64,000 nucleotides of DNA from Caulobacter sp. (GCA_030645575.1 JAUSMJ010000031.1:1-64000); one strand, 5' to 3'; shown: positions 16,800 through 27,634, numbered from the stretch's first letter. The notes: generated by a model from the letters alone, not told the origin. Numbers and translations: made by a program.

Positions 16800-17461
16800 C
16801 CGACCTTACCCATATCGACACCTGGCTATTCGATCTCGACAACACCCTCTACCCGGTCGAGAGCGAGGTCATGACCCTGGTCGCCGGGCGGATGACCGAC
16901 TTCATGGAGAAGATCACCGGTCTGCCGCGCGATCAGGCCCGGGCGATCCAGAAGCGTTACTACGAGGAGCACGGCACGACCCTGGCCGGCCTGATGGCCA
17001 ACAACCACGGTGTCGATCCCGAGGACTTCCTCACCACCGTCCACGATATCTCGCTGGACGCCCTGTCGCCCGACCCCGCGCTGCTGGCGGGCCTTCAACG
17101 CCTGCCCGGGCGGCGGCTGGTGTTCACCAACGGCTCGGCCGCCCACGCCGTGCGCGTGCTGGAGCGGATGGAGATCGCCCACGCCTTCGAGGATATCTTC
17201 CACATCGCCGCCGCCGACTACATTCCCAAGCCGGCCCGCTCGACGTTCGAGAAGATGATGACCCTCCACGCGGTCGGCGCGGAGGGCGCGGCCTTCTTCG
17301 AGGACAGCGAGAAGAATCTCGCGCCGGCCGCCGAGCTGGGCATGACCACGGTGCTGGTCGGCCCGCATGCCGCCGCCTCGACGGCCGCCTTCATCAACCA
17401 CCGCACCAACGACCTCGCCGCCTTCCTCAATGGCGCGCGGGTGAGGGGATCCGACGCATGA
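16796..17461 (+). CDS. HAD-family pyrimidine 5'-nucleotidase
   Basis: A 221-residue HAD hydrolase with motif I DLDNTLYP (about residues 13-20), motif II VFTNGSA, motif III lysine in [13 protein letters not shown] and motif [11 protein letters not shown]. This is the SDT1/TIGR01993-like pyrimidine 5'-nucleotidase pattern. Start is GTG 16796, overlapping argB by 4 bp; the stop overlaps dapD by 4 bp, so the three are one operon. Confidence 0.88.
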   Translation: MTDLTHIDTWLFDLDNTLYPVESEVMTLVAGRMTDFMEKITGLPRDQARAIQKRYYEEHGTTLAGLMANNHGVDPEDFLTTVHDISLDALSPDPALLAGLQRLPGRRLVFTNGSAAHAVRVLERMEIAHAFEDIFHIAAADYIPKPARSTFEKMMTLHAVGAEGAAFFEDSEKNLAPAAELGMTTVLVGPHAAASTAAFINHRTNDLAAFLNGARVRGSDA

Positions 17462-18306
17462 CCGCCGTGACGCTCGCCGACCTGGAAACCGAGATCGAAG
17501 CCGCCTGGGAGGCCCGCGACGGCGTCTCGCCGGACACCCAGGGCCCCGTCCGCACGGCCATCGAGGAGACCCTGTCGCTGCTCGATTCCGGCCAGGTGCG
17601 CGTGGCCGAGAAGGTCGATGGCGCCTGGGTGGTCCGGCAATGGGCCAAGAAGGCGGTGCTGCTGTCCTTCCGTCTGAACCCCAACGTCGTGATGCGCGCC
17701 GGAACGCTGGGTGGCGCGGTCGGGCCCTGGTGGGACAAGGTGGCCAACAAGTTCGACGGCTGGGAAGCGCCGCAGTTCGAGGCCGCCGGCTTCCGCGCGG
17801 TTCCCGGCGCCATCGTCCGCCGCGGCGCCTATGTGGCGAAGAACGTCATCCTGATGCCCTCGTTCGTGAACATCGGCGGCTATGTCGATGAGGGGACCAT
17901 GGTCGATACCTGGGTCACGGTCGGCTCCTGCGCCCAGATCGGCAAGCGGGTCCACCTGTCGGGCGGCGTCGGCATCGGCGGCGTGCTTGAGCCCCTGCAG
18001 GCCAACCCGACGATCATCGAGGACGACTGCTTCATCGGCGCCCGCTCGGAAGTGGTCGAGGGCGTCATCGTCGGCCAGGGCAGCGTGCTGTCGATGGGCG
18101 TGTTCCTGACCGCCACGACCAAGATCGTCGATCGCAAGACCGGCGAGGTCCATCGCGGCTACGTCCCGCCCTACAGCGTCGTGGTGCCCGGCAGCCTGCC
18201 TGACCCGCATGGCTTCGGCCCTAGCCTCGCCTGCGCGGTGATCGTCAAGACGGTCGATGCCCAGACCCGGTCCAAGACCTCGATCAACGACCTGTTGCGC
18301 GACTAG
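17458..18306 (+). CDS. dapD: Tetrahydrodipicolinate N-succinyltransferase
   Basis: Lysine/diaminopimelate pathway enzyme that transfers succinyl from succinyl-CoA to tetrahydrodipicolinate. The left-handed beta-helix hexapeptide region shows [20 protein letters not shown] and [20 protein letters not shown], hallmark DapD sequence. Length 282 aa is typical. It is coupled by ATGA overlap to the nucleotidase and stands about 2 kb upstream of dapE, two steps of the same pathway. Confidence 0.97.
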   Translation: MTAVTLADLETEIEAAWEARDGVSPDTQGPVRTAIEETLSLLDSGQVRVAEKVDGAWVVRQWAKKAVLLSFRLNPNVVMRAGTLGGAVGPWWDKVANKFDGWEAPQFEAAGFRAVPGAIVRRGAYVAKNVILMPSFVNIGGYVDEGTMVDTWVTVGSCAQIGKRVHLSGGVGIGGVLEPLQANPTIIEDDCFIGARSEVVEGVIVGQGSVLSMGVFLTATTKIVDRKTGEVHRGYVPPYSVVVPGSLPDPHGFGPSLACAVIVKTVDAQTRSKTSINDLLRD

Positions 18307-18353
18307 ACAGGGCCCCTCCGCTCGCCTTACGGTCGAGCCCGGGGGAGCGCACC

Positions 18354-18818
18354 ATGCAGCGGATCGCCAGCCTGTTCTCGTTCCGGGGCCGCGCGTCCCG
18401 TATCGCCTACTGGCGTGTTCAACTCGCCGGCTCCGCCGTGATCGCCGTTCTTTGGGTGACAACGATCTTTCTCGCGATGGGCGCGGGCGACATCGCCGCG
18501 CTTCCCCTGCTGCTGCTCCTGCCCGTTCTGGTCACCGCGCTGGCGGTCACCGTGCGGCGGCTGCATGACCGCGACAAGAGCGCCTGGTGGTTGCTGGCCT
18601 TCTGGGCCGCTCCGGCGACCTGTTTCGCCACGGCCAGCTGGCTGACCGAGCAGACTGGGGACGGTGGAACGCCGGCCCTGGCGGCCGCGCTGGCGGGTCT
18701 GGCCTTCGAGCTCTGGGCCCTGGTGGAGATCGGTCTTTTCTCGGGCACGAAGGGCCCCAACCGGTTTGGCCCGGCGCCGGCCCGGCGGAGGTCACGGCGG
18801 CTCCGCTCAGCGATCTGA
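18354..18818 (+). CDS. DUF805 family membrane protein
   Basis: A 154-residue inner-membrane protein. DUF805 signatures are present: LFSFRGRASRIAYW at the N-terminus, VRRLHDRDKSAWWLL in the middle and LFSGTKGPNRFGP at the end, with about four hydrophobic segments. ATG 18354 is preceded by GGGGGAGC. Function of the family is unknown; it often lies near biosynthetic genes without a conserved partner. Confidence 0.88.
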   Translation: MQRIASLFSFRGRASRIAYWRVQLAGSAVIAVLWVTTIFLAMGAGDIAALPLLLLLPVLVTALAVTVRRLHDRDKSAWWLLAFWAAPATCFATASWLTEQTGDGGTPALAAALAGLAFELWALVEIGLFSGTKGPNRFGPAPARRRSRRLRSAI

Positions 18819-18900
18819 CTCATCCCCAGTATTCATCCACCGCCCTCCACAGAAAAGCACCCTCCATACGCGTTCAAGCGTTGAACACTTATGAGACTTG

Positions 18901-19533
18901 ATGTCTCTGCCGTACTCCAAGCGGCAGGAAAGTGGTGGGTCAACTCTCATGCGGTCTATGATTAACGCGAGATTCGCTCGATCCATCGATTACACATATC
19001 CATGCGGCGAACACACCAGTTACACCAAAAGTAATCTTAACAGATTTGTCGGCGTTGCCGCGAATGAAGCAGCGACACCAGTCGAGACCCGGCCCGCGCC
19101 GCCGGCGCCGACCGACCGCTGGGTGACCGACTTTCTGGGGCAGGACGTCTCCCGCTTCTTCTACAGATGGGGCGGCTCGTTCTCGGCGGTGCTGGTGCGG
19201 ATGAGGGGACGCTACGACGGCGATCTCGACCAGTTCCTGATCCATCTGGTGTTCATGCTGACCGATCTGGCCTCGGCCAACGCCGTCGCCGAGGCCCGGG
19301 CCAAGGGCGCGGGCACCGTGATCCAGCGGCGGCGGGGGCTGAACGTGCTGAGCCTGGCCGACATCACCCGGATTCCCCGCGAAAGCGTGCGGCGCAAGCT
19401 GGCCACCCTGGTTGATCGCAGCCTGGTCGTGCGGGAGCCCGACGGCCTCTACTATCCGGGCCCCGCCAGCGACATCGACGGCTTCTTCTACGCGCTCAGC
19501 CCCCTGTTCTGGGATGGCGTCCGGCCCGGTTAG
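18901..19533 (+). CDS. Winged-helix DNA-binding protein, unrecognised subfamily
   Basis: About 210 residues. The C-terminal third reads LSLADITRIPRESVRRKLATL followed by a VREPDGLYYPGP wing, a MarR/GntR-like winged helix, so a transcription regulator is likely. The middle part (FMLTDLASANAVAEARAKG) is helical. The start is uncertain: ATG 18901, 18949 and 18958 are in frame, and the first about 60 codons are less GC-rich than the rest, so part may be leader rather than coding. It ends in a convergent stop overlap with the next gene. Confidence 0.65.
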   Translation: MSLPYSKRQESGGSTLMRSMINARFARSIDYTYPCGEHTSYTKSNLNRFVGVAANEAATPVETRPAPPAPTDRWVTDFLGQDVSRFFYRWGGSFSAVLVRMRGRYDGDLDQFLIHLVFMLTDLASANAVAEARAKGAGTVIQRRRGLNVLSLADITRIPRESVRRKLATLVDRSLVVREPDGLYYPGPASDIDGFFYALSPLFWDGVRPG

Positions 19534-20147
19534 GGCCGCTCCGCCAGATCCATCCACCGCCAGAGGTCGCGCAGCCCCTGCGCCCGGCTGGCCGCGTCGG
19601 CCGACCGCACGGGCGGCAGGCCGACCAGCCGACGGGCGTCGTTCACACCGACGATCTGGCCAGGCGACACCGCCAGGCCCCGTCGCCGCGCGAACTTCAT
19701 GAACCGCGCCCGCCCACAGTCGAGGCTGGTGACGTCGTCCCGCACGCCGGAGGGCAGGAAGGAGCCGTGCAGGGTGCGGCCAAAGGCGATGATCCAGGCG
19801 CCCCGGCAGGGTTCCATCGCCTCCTCCAGCTGGTCCCACCAGATGGCCGGCACAGGCGGCGGGTCGCCGTCGTCCACGCCCTGATCCGGTCCGGCGACCG
19901 GGCTGCGGCCGCGGACGAAGACATTGGCGGCGACGTCGCCCTGGTCATCGACCAGACCGAACTGGAACAGATGGGCGAAGCCGTCGGCGGAAACGGAGCG
20001 CACATGCAGGTAATATCGCTCGGGATGAGCCGCCTCCGGTCGCGCGTCCGAAAGGGCGCTGAACGGATTGCGGACACGCCGGCCCAGGGTGCGGCCGAAC
20101 AGGCCGAAGATCCCCGGGGGCGGCAGGTGAGGATTGAAATGCAGCAT
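19530..20147 (-). CDS. Hypothetical protein, possibly a degenerate DnaQ-like fold
   Basis: A 205-residue protein I do not recognise. The central FQFGLVDDQGD strand pair, the AFGRTLHGSFLP segment and a C-terminal DAASRAQGLRDLW helix are faintly like a DEDD exonuclease fold, but the catalytic acids are not convincingly present, so no activity is claimed. Its stop codon overlaps that of the winged-helix gene (19530-19533), so the two converge without any terminator between them. It is divergent from dapE. Confidence 0.6.
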   Translation of the reverse strand: MLHFNPHLPPPGIFGLFGRTLGRRVRNPFSALSDARPEAAHPERYYLHVRSVSADGFAHLFQFGLVDDQGDVAANVFVRGRSPVAGPDQGVDDGDPPPVPAIWWDQLEEAMEPCRGAWIIAFGRTLHGSFLPSGVRDDVTSLDCGRARFMKFARRRGLAVSPGQIVGVNDARRLVGLPPVRSADAASRAQGLRDLWRWMDLAERP

Positions 20148-20313
20148 GGCGTCCTCCTGAAGCTGACCCGCCGATCTGGCCGGGTCGGGGCCCGCTGTGA
20201 ATGAAGCGGCGGCCCGGATTGGGTAGCCCGAAACGGGCGCCTCCGGGGTGGCGGCGGGCCACGCCGTTTCTGGGGCTTTGCGCGATCGCCCGCCCCGCCC
20301 TAAACGGGAGGCG

Positions 20314-21465
20314 ATGACCCAGATCGACGCCCTCGCCCTCGCCCGCGACCTGATCCGCTGCCCGTCGGTGACGCCCGCCGACCTCGGCGCGATGGATATC
20401 GTCCACCAGGCTCTCGAGGGCCTGGGTTTCGCCTGTCGGCGGATGAAGTTCGGCGAGATCGAGAATCTCTACGCGCGCCGGGGGACCGCCAGGCCCAACC
20501 TCTGTTTCGCCGGCCACACCGACGTGGTGCCGGTGGGGGATGCGGGGGCCTGGACCAGCCCGCCGTTCGAGGCCGCCCTGGCCGACGGTGTTCTGGTCGG
20601 CCGGGGGGCCGTCGATATGAAGGGCGGCATCGCCGCCTTCGTCGCCGCCGTCGCCGCCATATTGGCGCGCGGCGAGCCGAAGGGCTCGCTCAGCTTCCTG
20701 ATCACCGGCGACGAGGAGGGCATGGCCTTCGACGGCACCCGCAAGGTGGTCGAGGTTCTGGCCGCCGAGGGCGAGGCGATCGACCATTGCATCGTCGGCG
20801 AACCGTCCAGTTCGGCCCGGCTGGGCGACATGATCAAGATCGGCCGCAGGGGCAGCATCAACAGCTGGATCACAGTCGAGGGGACCCAGGGGCACGTCGC
20901 CTACCCCCACCGCGCGGCCAATCCGGTCCCGGTGATGATCGACCTGTTGTCACGGCTGCAGGCCAGGGTGCTCGACGGCGGCTACGAGGCTTTCCAACCC
21001 TCGAACCTTGAAATCACCAGCGTCGATGTTGGCAACACGGCGTCGAACGTCATTCCGGCCGAGGCGAAGGCCCGGCTGAACATCCGCTTCAATCCGGCCC
21101 ACACAGGCGCCGAACTGGAGGCCTGGATCGCCGACACCGCCCGGGCCGCCGGCGAAGGGTTTTCCGGCAAGGTCACCGTCACCTCGGTGATCAGCGGCGA
21201 GGCCTTTCTGACTCGACCCGGCCCCTTCACCGACGTGGTCGCGGCGGCGATCCGGGAAACCACGGGCGAGACCACGGACCTGTCGACCACGGGCGGCACC
21301 TCCGACGCCCGGTTCATCCGCGAACTCTGCCCCGTGCTTGAGTTCGGCCTGGTCGGCGCGACCATGCACGCGGTCGATGAACGGGTCCCGGTGAGCCAGA
21401 TCCGCGACCTGCAGGCGACCTACGAGCGGATTATCGAGCGCTACTTCGAGGCGTTCTCGGCATAG
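20314..21465 (+). CDS. dapE: Succinyl-diaminopimelate desuccinylase
   Basis: A two-zinc M20 peptidase-family enzyme of lysine/diaminopimelate synthesis that removes succinate from N-succinyl-LL-DAP. Metal-site motifs are [13 protein letters not shown] (about residues 66-78), [17 protein letters not shown] and the C-terminal histidine in [14 protein letters not shown] 20314 has GGGAGG upstream and gives 383 aa, the normal length. Its 3' end overlaps convergent truA by 25 bp. Confidence 0.96.
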   Translation: MTQIDALALARDLIRCPSVTPADLGAMDIVHQALEGLGFACRRMKFGEIENLYARRGTARPNLCFAGHTDVVPVGDAGAWTSPPFEAALADGVLVGRGAVDMKGGIAAFVAAVAAILARGEPKGSLSFLITGDEEGMAFDGTRKVVEVLAAEGEAIDHCIVGEPSSSARLGDMIKIGRRGSINSWITVEGTQGHVAYPHRAANPVPVMIDLLSRLQARVLDGGYEAFQPSNLEITSVDVGNTASNVIPAEAKARLNIRFNPAHTGAELEAWIADTARAAGEGFSGKVTVTSVISGEAFLTRPGPFTDVVAAAIRETTGETTDLSTTGGTSDARFIRELCPVLEFGLVGATMHAVDERVPVSQIRDLQATYERIIERYFEAFSA

Positions 21466-22196
21466 CCGGCGCCGGTCAGGTACAGGCCGTCCGGCGGGGC
21501 CACCTGGCCGCAGGCCGTGCGATCGCGCGCCTCCAACGCCGCCGCCAGATCATCCTTCGTCCAGCGTCCGAGGCCAACCTCGACCAGCGAACCGGCCATC
21601 GACCGGACCTGGCGGTGCAGGAACGAGCGCGCCGCGAAGGTCAGCAGCACCGCCTCGCCCTCGCGCCGGACGGTGGCGACATCCAGCGTCTTGACCGGCG
21701 ACTTCGCCTGGCACTGCATGTCGCGAAAGGTGGTGAAGTCGTGATGGCCGACCAGCGCCTGGGCGGCGTCATGCATGGCCCCGGCGTCCAGCGGCTTGCG
21801 CACGTGCCAGACCCGGCCCCGGTCGAGGGCCGGCGGGGCCTTGCGATTGAGGATGCGGTAAAGGTAGCGCCGCTCGGTGGCCGAGAAGCGGGCGTGCCAG
21901 TCACCGCCGACGATCGCGGCGTCCAGCACCACGACAGCCTCCTTCACCAGATGGGCGTTGAGCGCATCGCGCACCACGTCCGTCGGCCAGTCCTTCGTCA
22001 GATCGACATGGATCACCTGGCCGGTGGCGTGGACGCCGGTGTCGGTGCGGCCGGCCGCGTGGATCCGCAGGGTCTCGCCCGTGAAGCCCAGCACGGCCGC
22101 CTCGATGGCCGCCTGCACGCTGGGCAGCCCGGCCTGCGCCTGGAAGCCGCGGTAGGGCCGGCCGTCATACTCGATCGTCAGGCGATAGCGGGGCAT
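21441..22196 (-). CDS. truA: tRNA pseudouridine synthase A
   Basis: A 251-residue enzyme that converts U38-40 in the tRNA anticodon stem-loop to pseudouridine. The catalytic aspartate lies in [15 protein letters not shown] (about residues 47-61); the [18 protein letters not shown] and [13 protein letters not shown] regions are conserved. Start ATG overlaps the fmt stop by one base, so fmt-truA form an operon downstream of neither def nor dapE. Confidence 0.96.
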   Translation of the reverse strand: MPRYRLTIEYDGRPYRGFQAQAGLPSVQAAIEAAVLGFTGETLRIHAAGRTDTGVHATGQVIHVDLTKDWPTDVVRDALNAHLVKEAVVVLDAAIVGGDWHARFSATERRYLYRILNRKAPPALDRGRVWHVRKPLDAGAMHDAAQALVGHHDFTTFRDMQCQAKSPVKTLDVATVRREGEAVLLTFAARSFLHRQVRSMAGSLVEVGLGRWTKDDLAAALEARDRTACGQVAPPDGLYLTGAGYAENASK

Positions 22197-23122
22197 CAGG
22201 CCAGCGCCGTCCCGGCGGCGACCGGGAAGCCCCGCAGGAAGTCAGCGGCGTCCTGGGCGGCCTTGCCCTCGCGCTGGGCCCGCAGCAGCCGCACCGCGCC
22301 CGAGCCACAGGCGACGAGCAGCCTGTCGTCCAGTGTCGCGCCGGCCGGACCCGAGCCGTCCTCGACGCGGCTCAGCAGCGCCTTGACCCGCACGGGTCCC
22401 TTGTCCGCCGGCGCCTCGAACCAGGCGCCGGGAAATGGCGACAGGCCGCGGATGTGGCAATCGACCTCGTGCGCGGGGCGCGACCAGTCGATGCGCGCTT
22501 CCGCGGGCCGGATCTTCTTCGCATAGGTCACGCCCTCGGCGGCCTGCGGCATCTCGACCGCGGTTGCGGCGGCGATGGCCGCCAGCGCCGGCGGCAGCAG
22601 CCGCGCGCCGGCCTCGGCCAGCCGGTCATGCAGGGTCCCGGCCGTGTCGAGCGGGCCGATGCGCACGGTCTCGGTCGCCAGCACCGCCCCCTCGTCGAGG
22701 CCCTCGCTCATGCGCATGACCTGCACGCCGGTGACGGAGTCTCCGGCCATGATCGCCCGCTGGATCGGCGCGGCGCCCCGCCAGCGCGGCAGCAGGGAGG
22801 CGTGGACGTTGAAACAGCCCAGCCTCGGAGCATCGAGGACGGCCTTGACCAGGATCTGGCCGAAGGCGACCACCACGGCGGCGTCCAGGTCCAGCGCCTG
22901 GAAGGCGGCCACTTCCTCGGGCGTCTTCATCGACGCCGGCGTGCGCACCATCAGGCCATGGGCCTGGGCGAAGGCATGCACGGGCGAGGGCTGCAGAATC
23001 TGGCCGCGGCCTCGCGGCGCCGGCGGCTGGGAATAGACGCAGACCACCTCGTGGCCCGCCGCGAGGAGGGCGGCGAGACTCTGGACGGCGAAGTCGGGGG
23101 TTCCAAGGAAGGCCAGGCGCAT
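22196..23122 (-). CDS. fmt: Methionyl-tRNA formyltransferase
   Basis: Formylates initiator Met-tRNA. The N-terminal formyltransferase domain starts [16 protein letters not shown], has the [20 protein letters not shown] active-site segment and EMDEG-like loop [13 protein letters not shown]; the C-terminal OB-type domain follows. Length 308 aa is typical. The def gene needed to remove the formyl group lies about 460 bp upstream on the same strand, separated by a small opposite-strand lipoprotein gene. Confidence 0.96.
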   Translation of the reverse strand: MRLAFLGTPDFAVQSLAALLAAGHEVVCVYSQPPAPRGRGQILQPSPVHAFAQAHGLMVRTPASMKTPEEVAAFQALDLDAAVVVAFGQILVKAVLDAPRLGCFNVHASLLPRWRGAAPIQRAIMAGDSVTGVQVMRMSEGLDEGAVLATETVRIGPLDTAGTLHDRLAEAGARLLPPALAAIAAATAVEMPQAAEGVTYAKKIRPAEARIDWSRPAHEVDCHIRGLSPFPGAWFEAPADKGPVRVKALLSRVEDGSGPAGATLDDRLLVACGSGAVRLLRAQREGKAAQDAADFLRGFPVAAGTALA

Positions 23123-23224
23123 CGGCGGGGTTTAGCGGGACCGAAGGCCGGGCGGAAGGCGCCGGGAACCGGCCGCTTCACGGATCGTTGATCGATGGAA
23201 TGAAACCGGGAAGGGAAATCTCCC

Positions 23225-23539
23225 ATGCGCACGCACGTCATCGTCGCGATCGCCGCCATCGGGCTGGCCCTGGGCGCCTGCTCCAAACAGGATCGTCAGG
23301 ACGTCGGCGAGGGCGCGGCCGCCGTGGGCGGCGAGGTCAAGGAAGCGGCCGGCGAAATCGCCGCCGATCCCGACGTGAAGGAAGCCGGGGCGGCCATCGG
23401 CAACGCCGGGGCCGAAGCCGTCGATGCGGTCAAGGACACGGCCGGCGATGTCCAGGAAGGCGTCGCCGACGCCTCGGCCGACGCCAGACGCGAAGCCGAG
23501 GAGCAGCGGGCCGCGGCGGGCGATACCACGAGGCGGTAG
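23225..23539 (+). CDS. Small lipoprotein, alanine/acid-rich
   Basis: A 104-residue exported protein with a lipobox LGAC at about residues 16-19, so the mature part is lipid-anchored at Cys19. The rest is low-complexity, rich in Ala, Glu, Asp and Val with repeated VxEAA and VKDTAGDV-like heptads, suggesting an extended helix. GGGAAGGGAAA precedes the ATG. It sits between and opposite to fmt and def. No function is known to me. Confidence 0.7.
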   Translation: MRTHVIVAIAAIGLALGACSKQDRQDVGEGAAAVGGEVKEAAGEIAADPDVKEAGAAIGNAGAEAVDAVKDTAGDVQEGVADASADARREAEEQRAAAGDTTRR

Positions 23540-23582
23540 ATTTTTGCGTTGATGCTCCCTTGATGGGGGAGGATCAGAGTTT

Positions 23583-24131
23583 TCACGCCGCCCGGGCGGC
23601 CTTCTTGACGCTCTTGATCGCCCGTTCGCGCTTCAGCCGCGAGAGGTGGTCGATGAACAAGACGCCCTTGAGGTGGTCCATCTCGTGCTGGATGCAGACG
23701 GCGAACAGGCCGTCCGCCTCCTGCTCGACCGTGTCGCCGGCGTAGTTCAGGTAGCGGATCTTCACCTGGGCCGGCCGTTCGACGTCGTCGAACACCTCCG
23801 GCACCGACAGGCAGCCCTCCTCGTACGAAGCCATCTCGTCGGACGCCCAGAGGATCTCCGGATTGATGATATAGCGAGGGTTGCGCTGGCCGGTCTCGTC
23901 GCCCTCTTCGGCGCCGGCGCGGTCGCCCAGGTCCATGACGATGATCTGCCGCGGGTCGCCGACCTGCACGGCGGCCAGGCCGATGCCGGGCGCGGCGTAC
24001 ATGGTCTCCAGCATGTCATCCATCAGCGCGCGCAGCGCGTCGGTCACGCCGCCCTCGACCGGGGCGGAGACCTGTTTGAGCACCGCCAGATCGGCGGCGT
24101 TATCGACGGTGAGGATGCGGCGGATGGACAT
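23583..24131 (-). CDS. def: Peptide deformylase
   Basis: Iron-dependent enzyme that removes the formyl group from nascent proteins. All three motifs are intact: [20 protein letters not shown] and [11 protein letters not shown]. Start is ATG 24131 ([10 protein letters not shown]), giving 182 aa; the longer open frame upstream is a shadow of rmuC. The gap to rmuC is 5 bp, suggesting co-transcription. An insertion [16 protein letters not shown] before the NPEI region is longer than in E. coli Def. Confidence 0.96.
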   Translation of the reverse strand: MSIRRILTVDNAADLAVLKQVSAPVEGGVTDALRALMDDMLETMYAAPGIGLAAVQVGDPRQIIVMDLGDRAGAEEGDETGQRNPRYIINPEILWASDEMASYEEGCLSVPEVFDDVERPAQVKIRYLNYAGDTVEQEADGLFAVCIQHEMDHLKGVLFIDHLSRLKRERAIKSVKKAARAA

Positions 24132-24136
24132 TTCGG

Positions 24137-25408
24137 TCAGGAGGTAGGGGCGCCGTCCGGAGCCGTCAAGGCGGGGGCCTCGGACACGGCCAGCTTGTTC
24201 AGCGATCGGACGGCGGTCTCCACCGGCTCGATCTGCGGGATATCCTTGCCCTCGTGATCGACCTTGAGGTCCTCGAAGCGACGGGCCTGGGTCAGCACCT
24301 GGCCCTCCAGCGAGCCGACGAACTGGTTGTAGCGGCTGACGGCCGCCTCCAGCGCCTTGCCGACGCTCGCGGCATGGCCGCCCATCACCGACAGGCGCTT
24401 GTAGAGCTCGCGGCCGAGGGCGGCGATCTTGTCGGCGTTGGCGGCCTGCTCCTCGACCCGCCAGCCATAGGCGACGGCCTTGCACAGCGCGAACAGCGTG
24501 GTCGGGGTGACCAGCAGCACGCGCTTGTCCATCGCTTCGGTCATCAGGTCCGGCATCCGGTCCAGCGCCGCGGCGAGGAAGCCGTCGCCGGGCACGAACA
24601 TGGCCACGAAGTCGGGCGAGCGTTCGTCGCCGAACTGGTCCCAATAGGCCTTGGACGACAGCCCCTGCATGTGGCCGCGCACGCTCTGGGCGTGACGGGT
24701 CAGGGCCGCGTCGCGGGCCGTCTCGTCGGTCGTCTCCTGGGCGTCCATGAAGGCGTTTAGCGAGCATTTGGCGTCGATGGCGAACACCGCGCCGGCCGGC
24801 ATCCGCACCTTCACGTCGGGCCGGCGGCGGCCCTCCTCGGTATCCAGACTGAATTGCTCGACGAAGTCGTACTGGGCCGACAGGCCGGCGGCGTCGAGCA
24901 CGTTGCGCAGGGTTTGCTCGCCCCAGCGGCCCTGCACGCCGGCCCCGCGGCGCAGGGCGGCCGACAGCTTGCGGGCCTCGGCCTGGGTGGCGGTGGAGGC
25001 CTCCATCAGGGCGGTGATCTGGGCCTTCAGCCCGCCGGTCTCCTCGGCGCGCGCCTTCTCGACCGCCGTCACCTGGGCCTCGAACTTGGCCAGGCTCTCA
25101 GCCACGGGCTTCAGCTGAGCCGCCAGCCGTTCCTGGTGCAGCAGCTCGCGATTGCGAAACGTCTCGTCGGTGCGCTTGAGCAGGGCCTCGGCCGTGGCGG
25201 TGGCGGTTTGTTCGGCCTGGGCCCGCAGATAGTCGCCCAGGGTCGCGCGGGCGTCCTCCTGCAGACGGGCCCGCTCGACGGCCCCGGCCAGCTCGGTCGC
25301 CAGCTTCACCGACTGCCCGCGCTCACGCAGCCACAGGGCCAGCACGCCGAGAAAGGCGACGGCGAAGACGGCGGCTGTTGCCAGCGCCATGACAGCAGGA
25401 TCGTTCAT
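24137..25408 (-). CDS. rmuC: DNA recombination protein RmuC
   Basis: A 423-residue RmuC-family protein: an N-terminal membrane segment (about residues 5-26), a coiled-coil region to about residue 150, and the conserved nuclease-like domain with [29 protein letters not shown] and [12 protein letters not shown]. The family limits rearrangement at inverted repeats in E. coli. It is directly upstream of def. Confidence 0.92.
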   Translation of the reverse strand: MNDPAVMALATAAVFAVAFLGVLALWLRERGQSVKLATELAGAVERARLQEDARATLGDYLRAQAEQTATATAEALLKRTDETFRNRELLHQERLAAQLKPVAESLAKFEAQVTAVEKARAEETGGLKAQITALMEASTATQAEARKLSAALRRGAGVQGRWGEQTLRNVLDAAGLSAQYDFVEQFSLDTEEGRRRPDVKVRMPAGAVFAIDAKCSLNAFMDAQETTDETARDAALTRHAQSVRGHMQGLSSKAYWDQFGDERSPDFVAMFVPGDGFLAAALDRMPDLMTEAMDKRVLLVTPTTLFALCKAVAYGWRVEEQAANADKIAALGRELYKRLSVMGGHAASVGKALEAAVSRYNQFVGSLEGQVLTQARRFEDLKVDHEGKDIPQIEPVETAVRSLNKLAVSEAPALTAPDGAPTS

Positions 25409-25472
25409 GCTCCGTTCCTTAGGCGGAATCGGCGTGCTAGCAAAGCGTCTCCGCGCCGCAAGGGAGCCGCCG

Positions 25473-26078
25473 ATGACCCGCTATGTTCTCTATGGTCATC
25501 CGGACTCCGGGCATTCCTACAAGGTCAGGTTGGCCCTGACCCTGCTGGGGATCGATCACGAGTATCGCCCGGTGGACCTGTCCGTTCCGCGGGAGGCGCG
25601 GCGGGCCGACTGGCGAGCCGCCAGCCGTTTCGGCGAGGTTCCGGTGCTGGAGGTCGATGGCCGGCCGATCGTCCAGTCGGACGCCATCCTGCTGCACCTG
25701 GCCCGCGCGACTGGCCGCCTGGGCTGGGAGAGCGATCCCGACCGGCTGACCGAGTGGCTGTTCTGGGAGGCCAACCGCATCGGCCTGTCCCTGCCGAACC
25801 TGCGCCTGCATCTGAAGTGGGGGCCGCGCGCGGAAGTGCTGGAGGCCTGGCTGCGAGGTCGGCTGGAGGCCGATCTCGACCGCCTGGACGAGGAGCTGGC
25901 GGACCGGCCGTTCCTGATGGGCGAGACGGTCAGCGCGGCCGACGTGGCCTGCTGCGGCTATCTGTTCTACGCCGACCAGATCGCCCTGGACCTGGCCCGC
26001 TGGCCGGGCGTCGGCGCCTGGCTGGACCGCATCCGCGCCCTGCCGGGCTGGAAGCATCCCTACGACCTGATGGCCTAG
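25473..26078 (+). CDS. Glutathione S-transferase family protein
   Basis: A 201-residue cytosolic transferase. The N-terminal thioredoxin-like domain reads [19 protein letters not shown] with the cis-proline in FGEVPVLEV and [10 protein letters not shown] for glutathione binding; the all-helical C-terminal domain includes [15 protein letters not shown]. Start ATG 25473 has AGGGAG. It converges on recR with a 4-bp overlap. Confidence 0.9.
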   Translation: MTRYVLYGHPDSGHSYKVRLALTLLGIDHEYRPVDLSVPREARRADWRAASRFGEVPVLEVDGRPIVQSDAILLHLARATGRLGWESDPDRLTEWLFWEANRIGLSLPNLRLHLKWGPRAEVLEAWLRGRLEADLDRLDEELADRPFLMGETVSAADVACCGYLFYADQIALDLARWPGVGAWLDRIRALPGWKHPYDLMA

Positions 26079-26677
26079 GCCGGCCGCCGCGCTCTCAGCG
26101 CCTGGGCGATGGTGCCGTCGTCGAGCCAGTCGAGGTCGCCGCCCACCGGCACGCCGCGGGCCAGCATGGTCACCGGCACGTTTGAAGGCTGCAACCGTTC
26201 GGCCAGGTAGTGGGCCGTGGTCTGGCCATCGACCGTGGCGGGCAGGGCGAGGATCACCTCGCGCACCGCGCCCTCGCGCACCCGGTTCAACAGCTCGGCG
26301 ACGCGCAGCTTGTCCGGCCCCATGCCGTCGAGCGCCGACAGCAGTCCGCCCAGCACATGGTAGCGGCCGCGGAACGCGCTGGCCCGCTCGAGCGCCCAGA
26401 CCGAGCCGACCTCCTCGACCACGCACAGCAATCCGCCGTCGCGCGTGCGGTCGGCGCAGATGGCGCAGGGGTCGGAGGTGTCCAGAGAGCCGCAGGTCGA
26501 ACAGGTGCGCACCTTGGCCCGGGCGTCGACCATGGCGTCGGTCAGGGGATCGAGCAGCTGTTCCCGGCGCTTCAGCAACGCCAGCGCGGCCCGACGCGCC
26601 GACCGGGGCCCCAGCCCCGGCAGCTTGCCCAGCAGCGCGATCAGTCGCTCGATCTCGGGTCCGGCGGTGGCGGCCAT
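26075..26677 (-). CDS. recR: Recombination mediator RecR
   Basis: Works with RecF/RecO in loading RecA at gaps. It has the helix-hairpin-helix [14 protein letters not shown], the zinc finger [16 protein letters not shown] (about residues 58-73) and a Toprim domain with [12 protein letters not shown]. Length 200 aa is normal. In many bacteria the order is dnaX-ybaB-recR; here an SDR gene bounded by repeat elements lies between dnaX and recR and no ybaB is present. Confidence 0.97.
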   Translation of the reverse strand: MAATAGPEIERLIALLGKLPGLGPRSARRAALALLKRREQLLDPLTDAMVDARAKVRTCSTCGSLDTSDPCAICADRTRDGGLLCVVEEVGSVWALERASAFRGRYHVLGGLLSALDGMGPDKLRVAELLNRVREGAVREVILALPATVDGQTTAHYLAERLQPSNVPVTMLARGVPVGGDLDWLDDGTIAQALRARRPA

Positions 26678-26719
26678 GGGGTTGTCTTAGCAGGCTGTGG
26701 CAGCGGGGAAAGGGTGCGT

Positions 26720-26833
26720 GGTTCAAGACGCGACCCTGACGGATCGCTCCTCACCATGACGAACCCATTTGAAGCCCAACCCTCTACGTCATCCTGAGGA
26801 GCGAGGCCCCAGCCGAGCGTCTCGAAGGACGCA
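26720..26833. repeat. Intergenic inverted-repeat element, family A (copy 1)
   Basis: Two facing imperfect copies of a unit related to GCGTCCTTCGAGACGCTCGC...CTCCTCAGGATGACG, about 35 bp apart. Its right end (GAAGGACGCA) stops 3 bp before the SDR stop codon. The left half is degenerate (GACGCGACCCTGACGGATCG). Confidence 0.8.
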
Positions 26834-26836
26834 ACG

Positions 26837-27634
26837 CTACCCGTTCGACGCGTTGAACATCCCCGACTGGGCCATCTGGTCCCGGACCATTTCCGGGTGC
26901 TGGGTGACCACCAGGTCGTAGGCCTCCAGCTCGGTCGGCACGTACCAGTGGATCTTGTCGGTGTGGTAGGCGGCCCAGACGGCCTCGGCCACCTCGCGCG
27001 GCGGCGTCAGGCGCCACATGCCCTCGGTCGGGGCGTTGGCCTTGGCCTCGTCAGGCAAGATCGGCGTGTCGATCATCCCCGGCAGGGTGTCGGCGACGCG
27101 CACCCCGGCGGCCTTCAGCTCGACCGACAGCGCCTCGGTGAAGCCCTTCACCGCATGCTTGGTCGCCGAATAGACGGCGATGTTGGCGATGCCGAAGATG
27201 GCCGAACTGGACGAGGTCGAGAAGCACAGCGAACCCGGCGTCGCCTTCAGATAGGGGATGGCCAAGTTGATGCCGCTGAGCACGGCCACCAGGTTGATGT
27301 TGATCACCGCCATGACGTCCTCCCAGGCCATGTCCGCGAACGGACCGCCCCGGCCGATGCCGGCGTTGTTGAACATCACGTCCAGCCTGCCGCCGGTGGC
27401 CTCGGTGAACTCGGCCAGGGCGGCGCGGTAGGCGTCGCGGTTGGTCACGTCGAGCTCGCGGACCATGCAGTTGTCCCAGCCCAGCTCCTGTTCGAGCGCG
27501 CGCAGGCCGTCCTTGTTCACATCGACGCCGCCGACGTACCAGCCCTTCCCCGCGAACAGCCGGGCCGTCTCCAGCCCCATGCCCGAGGCCGCGCCCGTGA
27601 TGAAGATCGCCTTGCGGCCGTTTGCCTTGGACAT
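26837..27634 (-). CDS. Short-chain dehydrogenase/reductase
   Basis: A 265-residue classical SDR. Cofactor motif TGAASGMG (about residues 13-20), VDVNKDG for the adenosine ribose acid, NNAG (about 91-94) and catalytic YSATK with the upstream serine in FSTSSSSAIFG. NAD(P)-linked alcohol/ketone chemistry is expected; substrate unknown. It occupies the position where ybaB normally lies between dnaX and recR and is bracketed on both sides by copies of the family A repeat, which suggests insertion. Confidence 0.93.
   Translation of the reverse strand: MSKANGRKAIFITGAASGMGLETARLFAGKGWYVGGVDVNKDGLRALEQELGWDNCMVRELDVTNRDAYRAALAEFTEATGGRLDVMFNNAGIGRGGPFADMAWEDVMAVININLVAVLSGINLAIPYLKATPGSLCFSTSSSSAIFGIANIAVYSATKHAVKGFTEALSVELKAAGVRVADTLPGMIDTPILPDEAKANAPTEGMWRLTPPREVAEAVWAAYHTDKIHWYVPTELEAYDLVVTQHPEMVRDQMAQSGMFNASNG

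Noticed and set aside
24132-24767. Long N-terminal extension of peptide deformylase
   Set aside because: The extension is antisense-frame rmuC sequence; the Def family start [10 protein letters not shown] is at 24131.
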